The notes: generated by a model from the sequence alone, not told the origin. Shown: positions 1 to 9,142, counted from the first letter of the stretch. The stretch is 64,000 nucleotides of DNA from Singulisphaera acidiphila DSM 18658 (GCF_000242455.2 NC_019892.1:6210744-6274743), one strand, 5' to 3'. Translations and numbers: made by a program.

Positions 1-452
1 ACCACCGCCTCGAACCAGCGCGCCAGGGTGGCCGCGTCGATGCCTTCTTCCTTGGGCAACCCGGTCAGGAAGTTCGACTCGCCGGGCCGGAACGGCCTCT
101 CGACCGTGCGCATGCTCTCGAAATAGGTCCCCTCTCCGCTCTCCGTACCCGGCTCGGCTTTGAGAAGCGTTTCGCCGATGGTGAGTCGGGTGGGGAGAGC
201 GACTTCGCACTGGCCTCCTGGAACGATCATCTGCCCGCCGGGGAGCCAGACCGGGAATCGTTTGCTCAGGTTCTGGATCCGGAGCCGTCGGAGGGGGCCT
301 TCCTCGATCCGGAGCTGGTCGCCTGAAACCGACGGATCGAGCAGGACTCGTCTCGGTACGTCGCGCTGAGGACCGCGGCCAAATTCGATCGGACCGCTTT
401 CATGCGCGAACTGAGTCTGAGCGTTCTTGTAGGTCAGGGAGATCCGGAGCAT
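1..452 (-). CDS. FHA-domain protein, N-terminal part (runs off window)
   Basis: Reading the minus strand from an ATG at 450-452 gives 150 open codons to the window edge. The first 50 or so residues look like a forkhead-associated fold: MLRISLTYKNAQ, then EFGRGPQRDVP with the Gly-Arg of FHA domains, then a Ser-containing loop (VSGDQLRI) where the classical His is not present. FHA domains bind phosphothreonine peptides. In planctomycetes they often sit in front of cyclase, phosphatase or GAF/sigma-54 modules, but the effector part lies outside the window. Residues after about 55 form a second beta-rich stretch I do not recognise. The fold call is by eye and the full function is unknown. Confidence 0.55.
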   Translation of the reverse strand, partial: MLRISLTYKNAQTQFAHESGPIEFGRGPQRDVPRRVLLDPSVSGDQLRIEEGPLRRLRIQNLSKRFPVWLPGGQMIVPGGQCEVALPTRLTIGETLLKAEPGTESGEGTYFESMRTVERPFRPGESNFLTGLPKEEGIDAATLARWFEAV

Positions 453-759
453 GGAACGCGATTCCTCGTCGTCGAGAGACGGACTTCCTCGTCGTCCCTC
501 TCGTCCCAATGTACTACAATGACCGCGAATTTGCCCAGGAACAGGGTTTCCGACTCAACCATGGCGACCCGGTGATGGAGCAAAACGAGGGCCGATCAGA
601 GCGTGGGTACAAAGTCCGCCTGGACCGGAAAAAAGGGGCATGGCCCACCAGATCGCGCCTCTATGGGCAAACGATCACCCACTCACGGCAATCCACCGAT
701 CAAACGGCTTTCTTGATCGGTGAAACGTCACCGATCAAGAAAGACACAGGGTTCATCGC
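453..759. other. Intergenic region with one hairpin
   Basis: About 300 bases between the FHA gene start and the DUF1854 gene end. Apart from the hairpin at 709-742 I see no gene. The small plus-strand frame starting near 509 has no coding character. The promoter of the FHA gene should lie here, but I could not pick convincing -35/-10 boxes. Confidence 0.5.
709..742 (-). terminator. Perfect 15-bp hairpin after the DUF1854 gene
   Basis: The left arm 709-723 and right arm 728-742 are perfectly complementary over 15 bp with a 4-base AACG loop. It starts 17 bases after the minus-strand stop of the DUF1854 gene. The arms contain GATCGGTGA/TCACCGATC, the same core found in hairpins near 7454, 7713 and 52119. 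There is no long T-run, so it may be a transcript-end stabiliser rather than a classical terminator. Confidence 0.6.
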
Positions 760-1263
760 TCAGAGGAATCGCTCGAGGATCCGGCGACTGGAGAGGTCAA
801 GGAGGCGGACGTCGGGAACCTGGTAACGCAGTTTTTGCGAGTCGGTAATCAAGACCCGATGAGCGGAAATTCGACGAACATCGTCCTCGGTGTCGAGGGT
901 GAAGCGGGTTGCCCCTCGATCGGTCTCGACGTCCCAATCGGACGGCGAGATCTCGCCCGAGAGGCGGAGGATTCGCTTGATCACAGGGGTGAACTCGCGA
1001 AGCGCAAGCTCCCCCTCCAGGATCTGGCGGATGGAGGGGGAGAGGTCGTCGAGCGACTCGATGCAGAGAATCTCGCGGCCATTGGGATCGCAGAGCGAAA
1101 CCCAGAGCCCCGGGTCGGTGATCGGGAAGGCACGGACCGGCTCGACCCCGACGTGACGTTTGCCATCGGCATCGATCAGAACGAGCCGGCCCCAGGCGTC
1201 CTGGCTCAGCCCGAACGGTCGGAGCGAAGGCTTCGAACTACCGGAAGCGGGAACGGTTTCCAC
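760..1263 (-). CDS. DUF1854 protein, cyanophycin-associated
   Basis: A 167-residue soluble protein with a GTG start and an AAGG ribosome site about 8 bases upstream. It matches the DUF1854 pattern: FGLSQDAWGRLVLIDADGKRH near the start, FPITDPGLWVSLCD, and a C-terminal half ending in QVPDVRLLDLSSRRILERFL. DUF1854 proteins are known as partners of an ABC transporter beside cyanophycin synthetase in other bacteria. Here it lies about 150 bases downstream of just such an ABC gene on the same strand, with cphA diverging beyond. The molecular role of DUF1854 is unknown. An accessory subunit or regulator of the transporter is my inference. Confidence 0.8.
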   Translation of the reverse strand: METVPASGSSKPSLRPFGLSQDAWGRLVLIDADGKRHVGVEPVRAFPITDPGLWVSLCDPNGREILCIESLDDLSPSIRQILEGELALREFTPVIKRILRLSGEISPSDWDVETDRGATRFTLDTEDDVRRISAHRVLITDSQKLRYQVPDVRLLDLSSRRILERFL

Positions 1264-1414
1264 GTTGCGACCTTGTGAGTTTAGAAAGACGTCAAGTGAA
1301 GGAGGATTCAGGGCCGATCTCCTCGGCCGGTTCTATCCCGAATCGGGCTCGACCCGTGGTCTCTTTTCGGATTCCTTCAAAACCGTGGACAACAGGCGAT
1401 GCGACAGTGCCGGC

Positions 1415-3694
1415 TCAGAGACTCGCCTGCCCCGTGGCCAGTTCCATTTGAGCGCGGTGAAGACGTGAATATGCCCCTGGTCGCTTGATCAATTCATGGG
1501 GCGGGCCGACCTCGGCGATCCGTCCATGCTCGAGGACGACCAAGCGATCAGCGCGGCGGAGCGTGCTCAGCCGGTGGGCGATCGCGATGGTGGTGCGTCC
1601 GCGGATCAGGTTATCGAGGGCTTCCTGGATCTCGCGTTCAGTCTCGGTATCGACCGACGAGGTTGCTTCATCAAGGATCAGGATCCGTGGATCGATCAGA
1701 ATCGCTCGCGCGATCGAGATGCGTTGGCGTTCGCCTCCCGAGAGGGCTTGCCCCCGTTCGCCCACGATCGAGTCATAACCATCGGGGAGCCGGAGGATGA
1801 AGTCGTGCGCTCGTGCGGCGCGGGCGGCTGCGATGATTTCGCCGCGATCGGCATTCGGGCGGCCATAGGCGATGTTCTCCGCGATCGTCCCATAGAAGAG
1901 GAACGGCTCCTGGAGCACGATGCCAATGTGCTGGCGATAATTTGAGATCGCGTAGGAGCGGATGTCCACGCCGTCGACCAGGATGGCCCCTTCGCTGACG
2001 TCGTAGAAGCGGCAGACCAGGTTCACCAGCGTGCTCTTGCCCGCGCCGCTGGCTCCGACCAGGCCGATCATCTCGCCCGGTTGGATTGAGAGGTTGATGC
2101 CTCCCAGGATAGAGCGACTGCCGTGGCGGAACGCGACCTGGCGGAGTTCGATCTCCCCCTGGATCCGGTCGAGATGAATCGGTCGCGTCGGTTCGGCGAC
2201 GCTCGGCGCCCGGTCGAGGATCGCGAAGATTCGCTGTGCGCTGACCCCCGCACGTTGCGTCGACTGGACCATCCGGAGCATGGCTTCGAGTCGCGTGTAG
2301 AACCGCGCGATCAGGGTGAGGAACATCGTCAATGCCCCCACCGTGATCCGGTTCTTTTCGAAGATCATCCAGGCACCGACACCCCAGACGATGAGCAAGC
2401 CTCCTTGCGTCAGGAAGGTGGTCATTGGGCCGAAGAACGACCAGATTGTGTTCACCCGGTCGTTGACGGCCAGGACGTGGTCGTTGGTTTGGCGAAACCG
2501 GTCAACCTCCCGGCGCTCCTGGGCAAATGCCTTGACCACCCGGATCCCGGGGATCGTGTCGGCCAGGACGCTTGACATCGCCGCCCACGCCCGACTCCCC
2601 TGTTGCAGTGCCCGGAGCATCTTGAGGCGGACAAAATGGACCAGCCACATGATGATCGGAAACGGCACGAGCGCGGCGACGGCCAGCCAGGGGTCGCGAT
2701 AACAAAGGAGGGCCACCGTCATCAGGATCATGATGACGTCGGTGCCGAAGTCGAGCAGGTGGATCGAGAGGAAGTTGCAGATCCGGTCGGTGTCGCTCGT
2801 CAAACGCGACATCAGGTCGCCCGTCCGCTTACCGCCAAAGTACTCGAGCGAGAGCTTTTGGAGGTGAGAATAGGTCTGGTTCCGCAAGTCGGCGGCGACC
2901 CGCTCGCTCACCCAGGCCAGGACGTAGGTCCGCGCCCACCCCAGCAGCCAGGCCGCAACGTAGGCTGCGGTCATCCACATGAGATAGAAGCTGACCAGGC
3001 CAAAACTGCCGGTCCGGCTCTTCTCAAATGGGATCAGGACGTCGTCGATCAACGGCTCGGTTAAAGCGGCAGGAACCAGGCTGGCCGCCGTACTCGCCAG
3101 CGTCAGGATAAACCCAAGAGCGATCATCCATCCACGCGGACGCGCGAATTGGGAGAGTCGGAGGAGGGCGGCGGCGGCTTTGGCGGAGGAGGGAGGGGAG
3201 CAGGCGGAGCAGGTTGCCTGGGACGAAGCGAGGACGGCCCCGCAGGATGGGCACGCGGTTTCGGAAGCCGAATCGGGCCCGTCGTGGCCGTCGCGCACCA
3301 AGGCCTCGAATCGATCGATAAATCGATGAGCGGAGGTGGTACGGCCGATTGTGTAACGCCAGTAGGCCAGGCGGCCCGTGGGATCGATTAACTCGAGCGT
3401 GCCGAGGCCCGCGCGATCGCGGGCCCGCAGCGCCTGGTCTTCTTTGATTGGCCACGATTGCCAGTGCGGTGAACCGGCGTCCTTCCCCGATTCAGGGGGC
3501 GCGGGTTCACCGTGGATCAAGCGGCGATCGGTCAGGACAAGCAGACTCGCCCCGTAGCGCAGGCGGTTATCCAGGTCGGGAGCAAACCAGGTCAGCGGTC
3601 GCTCCCCCGGCTCCAGCTGCGTCTCGAATTCCCCACCCCAGGCCCCTGGCAGCGGGCCCAAACCCTCGTTGACACCGTCCGCTTTGGGGATCAC
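1415..3694 (-). CDS. Cyanophycin-associated ABC transporter (TMD-NBD fusion) with zinc ribbon
   Basis: A 759-residue exporter-type half transporter. It has a GTG start with a strong GAGGAAGG ribosome site 7 bases upstream. Residues 1-135 form an unusual soluble N-terminal domain (LLVLTDRRLIHGEP). Cys148, Cys151, Cys162 and Cys165 form a zinc ribbon. About 185-470 is the six-helix ABC membrane domain. The ATPase domain follows: Walker A GASGAGKST near 545, signature LSGGERQRIS near 650, Walker B LILDEATSSVD near 668. Such half-transporters dimerise in the inner membrane. The N-terminal extension and the neighbouring DUF1854 and cphA genes match the transporter type linked to cyanophycin loci. 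The substrate is unknown; arginine/aspartate dipeptides or a lipid are equally open. Confidence 0.85.
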   Translation of the reverse strand: MIPKADGVNEGLGPLPGAWGGEFETQLEPGERPLTWFAPDLDNRLRYGASLLVLTDRRLIHGEPAPPESGKDAGSPHWQSWPIKEDQALRARDRAGLGTLELIDPTGRLAYWRYTIGRTTSAHRFIDRFEALVRDGHDGPDSASETACPSCGAVLASSQATCSACSPPSSAKAAAALLRLSQFARPRGWMIALGFILTLASTAASLVPAALTEPLIDDVLIPFEKSRTGSFGLVSFYLMWMTAAYVAAWLLGWARTYVLAWVSERVAADLRNQTYSHLQKLSLEYFGGKRTGDLMSRLTSDTDRICNFLSIHLLDFGTDVIMILMTVALLCYRDPWLAVAALVPFPIIMWLVHFVRLKMLRALQQGSRAWAAMSSVLADTIPGIRVVKAFAQERREVDRFRQTNDHVLAVNDRVNTIWSFFGPMTTFLTQGGLLIVWGVGAWMIFEKNRITVGALTMFLTLIARFYTRLEAMLRMVQSTQRAGVSAQRIFAILDRAPSVAEPTRPIHLDRIQGEIELRQVAFRHGSRSILGGINLSIQPGEMIGLVGASGAGKSTLVNLVCRFYDVSEGAILVDGVDIRSYAISNYRQHIGIVLQEPFLFYGTIAENIAYGRPNADRGEIIAAARAARAHDFILRLPDGYDSIVGERGQALSGGERQRISIARAILIDPRILILDEATSSVDTETEREIQEALDNLIRGRTTIAIAHRLSTLRRADRLVVLEHGRIAEVGPPHELIKRPGAYSRLHRAQMELATGQASL

Positions 3695-4688
3695 GAAACG
3701 ACCTTCCTCAAGCCTGCGGCTCGACCGTCGCGAATCGACCTGGACCCGTCCCTAGGGACAGACCTTTAATTCTACTCTAGAAGTACGGACAAATCATTCT
3801 AAGGGTCGAATGGACTTTGAATAGAGCACGGATTTCGTGAGAGTTTGGGTTGCCTTCATGGTTCCGATCGCGTTGGGCAAGCATTTACGAATTCGGAAGA
3901 GCCTTCGAGTCTTGTGAGCTGGTGGGCACCGACGGACACGGCGATCAGAATTTAACAAAAATCCAACATGGAGGGGTCCACGTCCTTCGATCTTTCGATT
4001 TCCAACTTTGATATGGTGCCGAGTTGATTTTTCATGGGCCGGACGCCTACAGTAAAGCACTTCCTTTCTAGCGGGGCATGTTCTTGGTTACGTAGGTTCA
4101 TGGGAAACAGTTGAGTCAATGGAATGACGCTGCCTCGTTTTGGAACGCTGGGGGTCACTTGATTCGGAACGTCCACCGCGGGGTCCTGAACACCTCGCCC
4201 GGTCTCTCTCGCTGTCCCGTGTCTTCGGTGACGGCGAAGCGCAATCGCGATGGCGCAGCCTCTGTTCGTGCGCGGGGCTGTGCTGTTCGGGGGGCCTGTC
4301 CTCCCCATGTCTCTCGCTCGGGGGGCGCTCTCCCCCCCGCAATAAAGTTCCTCAATCGAGAAACATTGAATCCCTGCTGACATCGCCCAACGCTCGGCGG
4401 AAAAACTCCGTACTGATACGGTAGTCGTGCGAATCAAGAGGCCGGTTCTTCGATGCCACGAGCTTTGAAGACGCGGGCCGGGGGATCTCAAGAGGCGTTC
4501 GCTCCTGTCTCATTTGCTTCCTTGAGAATCAGAAGCCAGGTGCAGTTTAAGAGAACAGGTACTTCCCTCGCGTGGATGGTTCGCGCCTGCGTGAGGTGTC
4601 AAGGTATCAACCGACGATCATCGCTCCTTCGGGTCGGCACAACATCAACACAGCCGCGATGCCAATTCCGTCTGGGAGGTTCGGGTTC
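3695..4688. other. Long divergent intergenic region between ABC gene and cphA
   Basis: Nearly 1 kb between two divergently read genes. Open frames exist on both strands (for example the minus frame 3952-4491), but their residues look like random high-GC translation and I call no gene. Promoters for the ABC-DUF1854 unit and for cphA should both be here. The last bases hold the cphA ribosome site GGGAGG at about 4675-4680. Confidence 0.45.
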
Positions 4689-7361
4689 ATGGAGTTTCTG
4701 AAGGTCCTTGCCCTGCGTGGGCCGAATATGTGGGCGAATTTTCCCGTGCTCGAGGCTTGGGTGGATCTGGGGGCGCTGAAGGATTCGCCCTCCACGTCAA
4801 TCCCCGGCTTCAACGACCGGCTCATGAGCTGGCTCCCGACGATGATTGAGCATCAATGTAGCGAGGGAGTGCGGGGCGGGTTCTTCCAGCGGCTTCGCGA
4901 GGGGACCTACCCGGCGCACATCCTGGAGCACGTGACGCTCGAGCTCCAGGAGCTACTCGGTATGCCGATTAAGTACGGCCGGGCTCGGGAGCTGAAAGAA
5001 GACTCGAGCATCTACAAAGTCGTCGTTCAATATCGTGTCGAAGAAGTTGGCCGTGCCTGTCTATACGCCGCGCGAGAACTCGTCCTGGCGGCGATGGCCG
5101 ACCGTCCTTTCGACGTGAAGGCCGAGGTCCAGCGGCTTCGAGAGTTGGCCCACGAGGTTGCGCTCGGGCCGAGCACCGCCGCAATCGTCGACGCCGCCAA
5201 AAATCGCGGGATTCCCCATCGCAGGCTCAATTCCGGAAGTTTGATCCAGCTCGGTCAAGGAGTCAGGCAAAGGCGCATCCTGACCGCCGAGACCGACCGC
5301 ACCGGCGCGATCGCCGAGTCGATCGCCCAGGACAAAGATCTGACCCGGACCCTGCTCAGCGCCGTCGGTGTTCCGGTGCCCGAGGGGAGACCGGTGACCG
5401 ACGCCGACGATGCCTGGGAAGCTGCCCGGAGCATCGGACATCCGGTTGTCATCAAGCCGCGATTTGGCAACCAAGGGCGGGGCGTCGCGACCAACCTGTC
5501 GACGCGCGAGCAGGTCGTGACCGCTTACCAGAACGCCCGCGAGCAGGGTGATGAGGTGGTGGTCGAACGTTATGCACCGGGCGCTGACTACCGGGTTTTG
5601 GTGATCGACGGCAAGGTGGTCGCCGTCTCCCGCCGTGAACCGGCCCATGTCATCGGTGACGGCCAGCGGACGATTGCCCAACTTGTCGAGGAAGTGAACA
5701 CCGACCCGAGGCGTTCCAACCATCACGCCACCGCGCTCAGCAAGATCGTACTCGACCCGATCGCCCTGGAGGTCTTGGGCGAGCAGGGAGTGACGCCCGA
5801 CTCGGTCCCGCAAACCGGTGAGCGGATCTTGATCCGTCGCAACGCGAACCTGAGTACGGGGGGAACCGCCTCCGACGTGACTGACGAGGTTCATCCCGAT
5901 GTCGTCGCACGTTCGATCGACGCGGCCCGCGTGATCGGCCTCGACATCGCTGGCGTGGATATCGTTGCCTTGGACATCAGCCGCCCGCTCGAAGAGCAGG
6001 GGGGAGTGGTTGTTGAGGTCAATGCCGGGCCTGGACTTCGGATGCATCTCGAGCCGTCGTCGGGCACCCCTCGTCCGGTCGGCGAGGCGATCGTCGATAT
6101 GATGTTCCCCGACGGGGACAACGGCCGGATTCCGCTGATCGCCGTGACCGGCGTCAACGGCAAGACGACCACCACGCGGTTGATCGCGCATATCATGCGA
6201 GGCACCGGTAAGACGGTGGGAATGACCAATAGCGACGGTATCTATATTGATAACCGTCGGATCGAGGCCGGTGATTGCAGTGGCCCGCAGAGCGCCCGCG
6301 CGATCCTGCTCAATCCCAAGGTTGAGACGGCCGTGCTCGAGGCCGCCCGAGGGGGGATCCTCCGCGAGGGACTCGGCTTCGATAAGTGTGACGTCGCCGT
6401 GGTGACCAACATCGGCGAAGGGGACCACCTCGGCCTTTCCGGCATCGAGACGCTCGAGAAATTGGCCCTCGTCAAGCGCACGATCGTGGACGTCGTTCAG
6501 CCGACCGGCACCGCGGTGCTCAAGGCCGACGACCCCTGGGTGGAGCAGATGGCCCCCAAGTGCCCGGGCTCGGTGCTCTTTTTCTCCCGAGACGGCCAGC
6601 ACCCTGTGATTCAGGCGAAGCGAGAGCAAGGGGGCCGAGTTGCGTTCGTCCGCGACGGGGTCGTGATCCTGGCCGAGGGAGAGAACGAGATTTCCCTCGC
6701 TCCCTTGTCGCGAATTCCGCTGACGTATGACGGCCGCGTGGCTTTCCAGGTCGAGAACGTCTTGGCCGCCGCCGGCGCCGCGTGGTCAGCCGGGGTTCCT
6801 CTCGACTTGATCCGGATGGGGCTGGCGAGCTTCACCAGCAGTGCCCAGGTGACTCCTGGTCGGTTCAACGTTCTGGAAGCCAACGGGGCGGCGGTCATCA
6901 TCGACTATGGCCACAACCCGTCCGCCGTGACCGCTCTGGTCGAGGCGCTCGAGATGTTCCCGCAGCAGCGCCGGACTATCATCTTCTCGGCCGAAGGGGA
7001 CCGGCGCGACGAGGACATCATTCGTCAGACCGAGATCCTCGGCGAGGCGTTCGATAGTGTTCTTCTCTACGAATATCCCGATCGTAGAGGGCGTGCCCCC
7101 GGCGAGATCCTGGCCCTCCTTCGGGAAGGCTTCGCCACGGCGACCCGGCTTTTCGACGTCATCGAGACGCCCGACGAACCGACCGCCATTGACCAGGCGC
7201 TGCGAGCGCTCAAGCCGGGCGATCTGCTGGTCATCCAGCCCAAGGAGATCGACGACGTCGTGAGCGAAGTGATCCGGTTCCTCGAAACGACCCCGCCCAA
7301 GCCCGAACGCAAGGCGGCGCACACCGCGGCCCGTGCCTTGGTTGGTCAGGCCGGCTCTTGA
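4689..7361 (+). CDS. cphA: Cyanophycin synthetase
   Basis: An ATP-dependent ligase that builds multi-L-arginyl-poly-L-aspartate, the cytoplasmic nitrogen/carbon reserve cyanophycin. I start it at 4689 (MEFLKVLALRGPNMW, typical CphA opening) because GGGAGG lies 9 bases upstream; the frame is open further back to 4572. The 890 residues fit the family. Order: N-terminal CphA domain (about 1-200), ATP-grasp domain adding Asp (about 215-470, with VIKPRFGNQGRGV), and Mur-ligase-like domain adding Arg (from about 485, P-loop TGVNGKTTTT near 487, then EAARGGILREGLGF and TNIGEGDHLG). The catalytic motifs I checked look intact. No cyanophycinase gene (cphB) is in the window. A hairpin with T-run about 95 bases after the stop ends the gene. 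Confidence 0.95.
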   Translation: MEFLKVLALRGPNMWANFPVLEAWVDLGALKDSPSTSIPGFNDRLMSWLPTMIEHQCSEGVRGGFFQRLREGTYPAHILEHVTLELQELLGMPIKYGRARELKEDSSIYKVVVQYRVEEVGRACLYAARELVLAAMADRPFDVKAEVQRLRELAHEVALGPSTAAIVDAAKNRGIPHRRLNSGSLIQLGQGVRQRRILTAETDRTGAIAESIAQDKDLTRTLLSAVGVPVPEGRPVTDADDAWEAARSIGHPVVIKPRFGNQGRGVATNLSTREQVVTAYQNAREQGDEVVVERYAPGADYRVLVIDGKVVAVSRREPAHVIGDGQRTIAQLVEEVNTDPRRSNHHATALSKIVLDPIALEVLGEQGVTPDSVPQTGERILIRRNANLSTGGTASDVTDEVHPDVVARSIDAARVIGLDIAGVDIVALDISRPLEEQGGVVVEVNAGPGLRMHLEPSSGTPRPVGEAIVDMMFPDGDNGRIPLIAVTGVNGKTTTTRLIAHIMRGTGKTVGMTNSDGIYIDNRRIEAGDCSGPQSARAILLNPKVETAVLEAARGGILREGLGFDKCDVAVVTNIGEGDHLGLSGIETLEKLALVKRTIVDVVQPTGTAVLKADDPWVEQMAPKCPGSVLFFSRDGQHPVIQAKREQGGRVAFVRDGVVILAEGENEISLAPLSRIPLTYDGRVAFQVENVLAAAGAAWSAGVPLDLIRMGLASFTSSAQVTPGRFNVLEANGAAVIIDYGHNPSAVTALVEALEMFPQQRRTIIFSAEGDRRDEDIIRQTEILGEAFDSVLLYEYPDRRGRAPGEILALLREGFATATRLFDVIETPDEPTAIDQALRALKPGDLLVIQPKEIDDVVSEVIRFLETTPPKPERKAAHTAARALVGQAGS

Positions 7362-7410
7362 TCGATTCGTCTCTGCCTTGATTTGTCTGCCTGATCGTAC
7401 TTTTGGGGCG

Positions 7411-7495
7411 TGGACGCAATCCCTCGTTTGGAACTGGTCGACGTCCATGCCTTGGTCGGTGGGACTAACGGAACTCGTCCCACCGATCACTTTTT
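7411..7495 (+). repeat. Copy 1 of an approximately 85-bp repeat ending in a terminator hairpin
   Basis: This stretch aligns with 7670-7757: both contain a (G/A)CGCAAT box, a TTTGGAAC(T/C)GGTCGACGTC block, CATGCC, and then a stem with GTCGGTG or ATCGGTG and its complement. The two copies flank the gap between cphA and the ferredoxin gene in the same orientation. A local duplication or a dispersed element are both possible. Confidence 0.7.
7454..7495 (+). terminator. Rho-independent terminator after cphA
   Basis: The stem 7454-7465 pairs with 7477-7488 (12 bp including one G-T pair) around an 11-base loop. A TTTTT run follows at 7491-7495. It lies 93 bases past the cphA stop on the same strand. 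Its stem belongs to the GATCGGTG hairpin family. Confidence 0.8.
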
Positions 7496-7669
7496 CTGCC
7501 TTTCTCTTTCGCTGCGCAAGACATTCCCCAAGCATTGAGGGCCTTTGTGTGGGCATGGCCCATCAATGGGATTTCCCTTGAGCGCGAAGGGGCCCCGCCT
7601 GGTGGGCTGTGCCCACACGACGAGAACAGAGGCGATACGTCTTTGGAATAAGAGAAGGAGCCAAAGGTG

Positions 7670-7757
7670 TGGGCGCAATGCCGGTTTGGAACCGGTCGAC
7701 GTCCATGCCTTTGATCGGTGAGACTGGCGGAGCCCGGTCTCACCGATCACTCGTTTT
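7670..7757 (+). repeat. Copy 2 of the approximately 85-bp repeat with terminator-like hairpin
   Basis: Same layout as 7411-7495. The stem 7713-7724 pairs perfectly with 7737-7748 (12 bp), followed by ACTCGTTTTCTTTT on the plus strand. Compared with copy 1, one stem pair has changed on both sides (GGG/CCC versus GAG/CTC), so pairing is kept. It sits directly after the end of the ferredoxin gene, which is read from the other strand. Confidence 0.7.
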
Positions 7758-7760
7758 CTT

Positions 7761-7991
7761 TTAACCGTCGTTGCCGATGGCTTCGACGGGGCATTCTTCC
7801 ATGGCGGCCAAGCAGGCGGCGAGTTCCGCCGGCTCTTCAGGCTGGCGCACGACGAAGCTGTACCCCTCCGCATCGTGGCGGACGAAGTTCAGCGGAGCGG
7901 TCTCACGGCAGAGGTCGCAATCGATGCAGGTCACATCGACGTAGAAGCTACCTGCCACGTTTTCGGGGACCTTTTGGCTCTGATCGGCCAT
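7761..7991 (-). CDS. Ferredoxin, single 4Fe-4S
   Basis: A 76-residue ferredoxin. The cluster motif is CIDCDLC near residues 22-28, with the fourth ligand in ECPVEAI near the C-terminus. It therefore binds one [4Fe-4S] cluster as a small soluble electron carrier (ferredoxin-4/YP_Fer4 type found widely in planctomycetes). It ends just before ilvC on the same strand but with no obvious functional link. Redox partners cannot be read from the context. Confidence 0.9.
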   Translation of the reverse strand: MADQSQKVPENVAGSFYVDVTCIDCDLCRETAPLNFVRHDAEGYSFVVRQPEEPAELAACLAAMEECPVEAIGNDG

Positions 7992-8072
7992 GGCTAGCGG
8001 ACGGCGCCCGCCTTTTGAAAGGCAGGCGCTCGTCTCGTTCCCTTCCGTCTCGTCAGGTCTGTTCGGGTGGGA

Positions 8073-9077
8073 TCAAACCGACTTGGCATCAATCCAGGTC
8101 ATCAGGCTGCGGAGCCGCTTGCCGACCTGCTCGACCGGGTGATCGCGCTCGAGCCGACGCACCGCGTTGAAGACGGGGCGGCCGACCTTGTTCTCCATGA
8201 TCCACTCGCGGGCGAACTCGCCCGACTGGATCTCTTTGAGAATCTTCTTCATCTCGACCCGGGTCTGCTCGTTGATGATGCGCGGGCCGCGGGTGTAGTC
8301 GCCGAATTCCGCCGTGTTCGAGATGCTGTAGCGCATGTAGTTGAGGCCGCCCTGATAGATCAGGTCGACGATCAGCTTCAGCTCGTGGAGGCACTCGAAG
8401 TAGGCGCTTTCCGGCTGGTAGCCGGCTTCGATCAGGGTCTCGAAGCCCATCTTGACCAGGGCGCTCACGCCACCGCAGAGGACAACCTGCTCACCGAAGA
8501 GGTCGGTTTCGGTTTCCTCGGCGAAGGTGGTCTGCAGCACTCCACCGCGGGTTCCGCCGATCCCCTTGGCATAGGCCAGGGCGAACGCCTTGCCGGCGGA
8601 CGAGGTGCCTTCGCCGGTGGCGATCAGGCAGGGGACGCCGCCGCCCTTGACGAACTCGCTGCGGACGAGGTGCCCGGGTCCTTTGGGCGCCACCAGGCCG
8701 CTGTCGACCCCTTGGGGGGGGACCACCTGGCCGAAGTGGATGTTGAACCCGTGCGAGCACAACAGGAGGTTGCCGGGACGAAGGTTGGGCTTAATGTCCT
8801 GGGTGTAGATGTCACCCTGGACTTCGTCGGGCAGAAGGATGTTGACCAGGTCGCCAGCCTCGGCGGCTTCCGCGGCGGAGACCGGCTTGAAGCCGTGTTC
8901 GACCGCCAGGTCGTAGTTGGCCGATCCGGGGCGCTGTCCTACGACGACGTTGCAACCCGAGTCACGGAGATTTTGGGCCTGGGCGTGCCCTTGGCTTCCG
9001 TAGCCAATGATCGAAATCGTTTTGCCCTTCAACAGACCCAGGTCGGCGTCCTGGTCGTAAAACATCGTGGCCGGCAT
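8073..9077 (-). CDS. ilvC: Ketol-acid reductoisomerase (class I)
   Basis: The NADPH-dependent enzyme that rearranges and reduces acetolactate in valine/leucine/isoleucine synthesis. I place the start at 9077 (MPATMFYDQDADLGLLKG) because AGGGGAG lies about 7 bases upstream, giving 334 residues, the usual class I length. An upstream in-frame ATG at 9224 would add 49 residues of poor sequence. Visible features are the Rossmann motif GYGSQGHAQAQNLRDSG near 28-44, APKGPGH near 138, and the acidic metal-site segment FGEQVVLCGG near 195. Transcription probably comes from ilvN, but a strong hairpin with T-run at 9143-9192 separates the two. Confidence 0.95.
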   Translation of the reverse strand: MPATMFYDQDADLGLLKGKTISIIGYGSQGHAQAQNLRDSGCNVVVGQRPGSANYDLAVEHGFKPVSAAEAAEAGDLVNILLPDEVQGDIYTQDIKPNLRPGNLLLCSHGFNIHFGQVVPPQGVDSGLVAPKGPGHLVRSEFVKGGGVPCLIATGEGTSSAGKAFALAYAKGIGGTRGGVLQTTFAEETETDLFGEQVVLCGGVSALVKMGFETLIEAGYQPESAYFECLHELKLIVDLIYQGGLNYMRYSISNTAEFGDYTRGPRIINEQTRVEMKKILKEIQSGEFAREWIMENKVGRPVFNAVRRLERDHPVEQVGKRLRSLMTWIDAKSV

Positions 9078-9142
9078 CGGCGGCTCCCCTTCAAGCATAA
9101 AGGAGAGTTGCTGTTGGCTCGCGGAGGATGGCTCGTCAGGTG

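Noticed and set aside
3952..4491. 179-codon minus-strand frame in the ABC-cphA gap
   Set aside because: No domain, no signal, no good ribosome site and irregular composition; overlapped by equally poor frames on the other strand.
5061..6629. Long minus-strand frame (522 codons) opposite cphA
   Set aside because: It is antisense to conserved CphA motifs; His/Asp/Gly-rich translation is what GC-rich coding DNA gives on the other strand.
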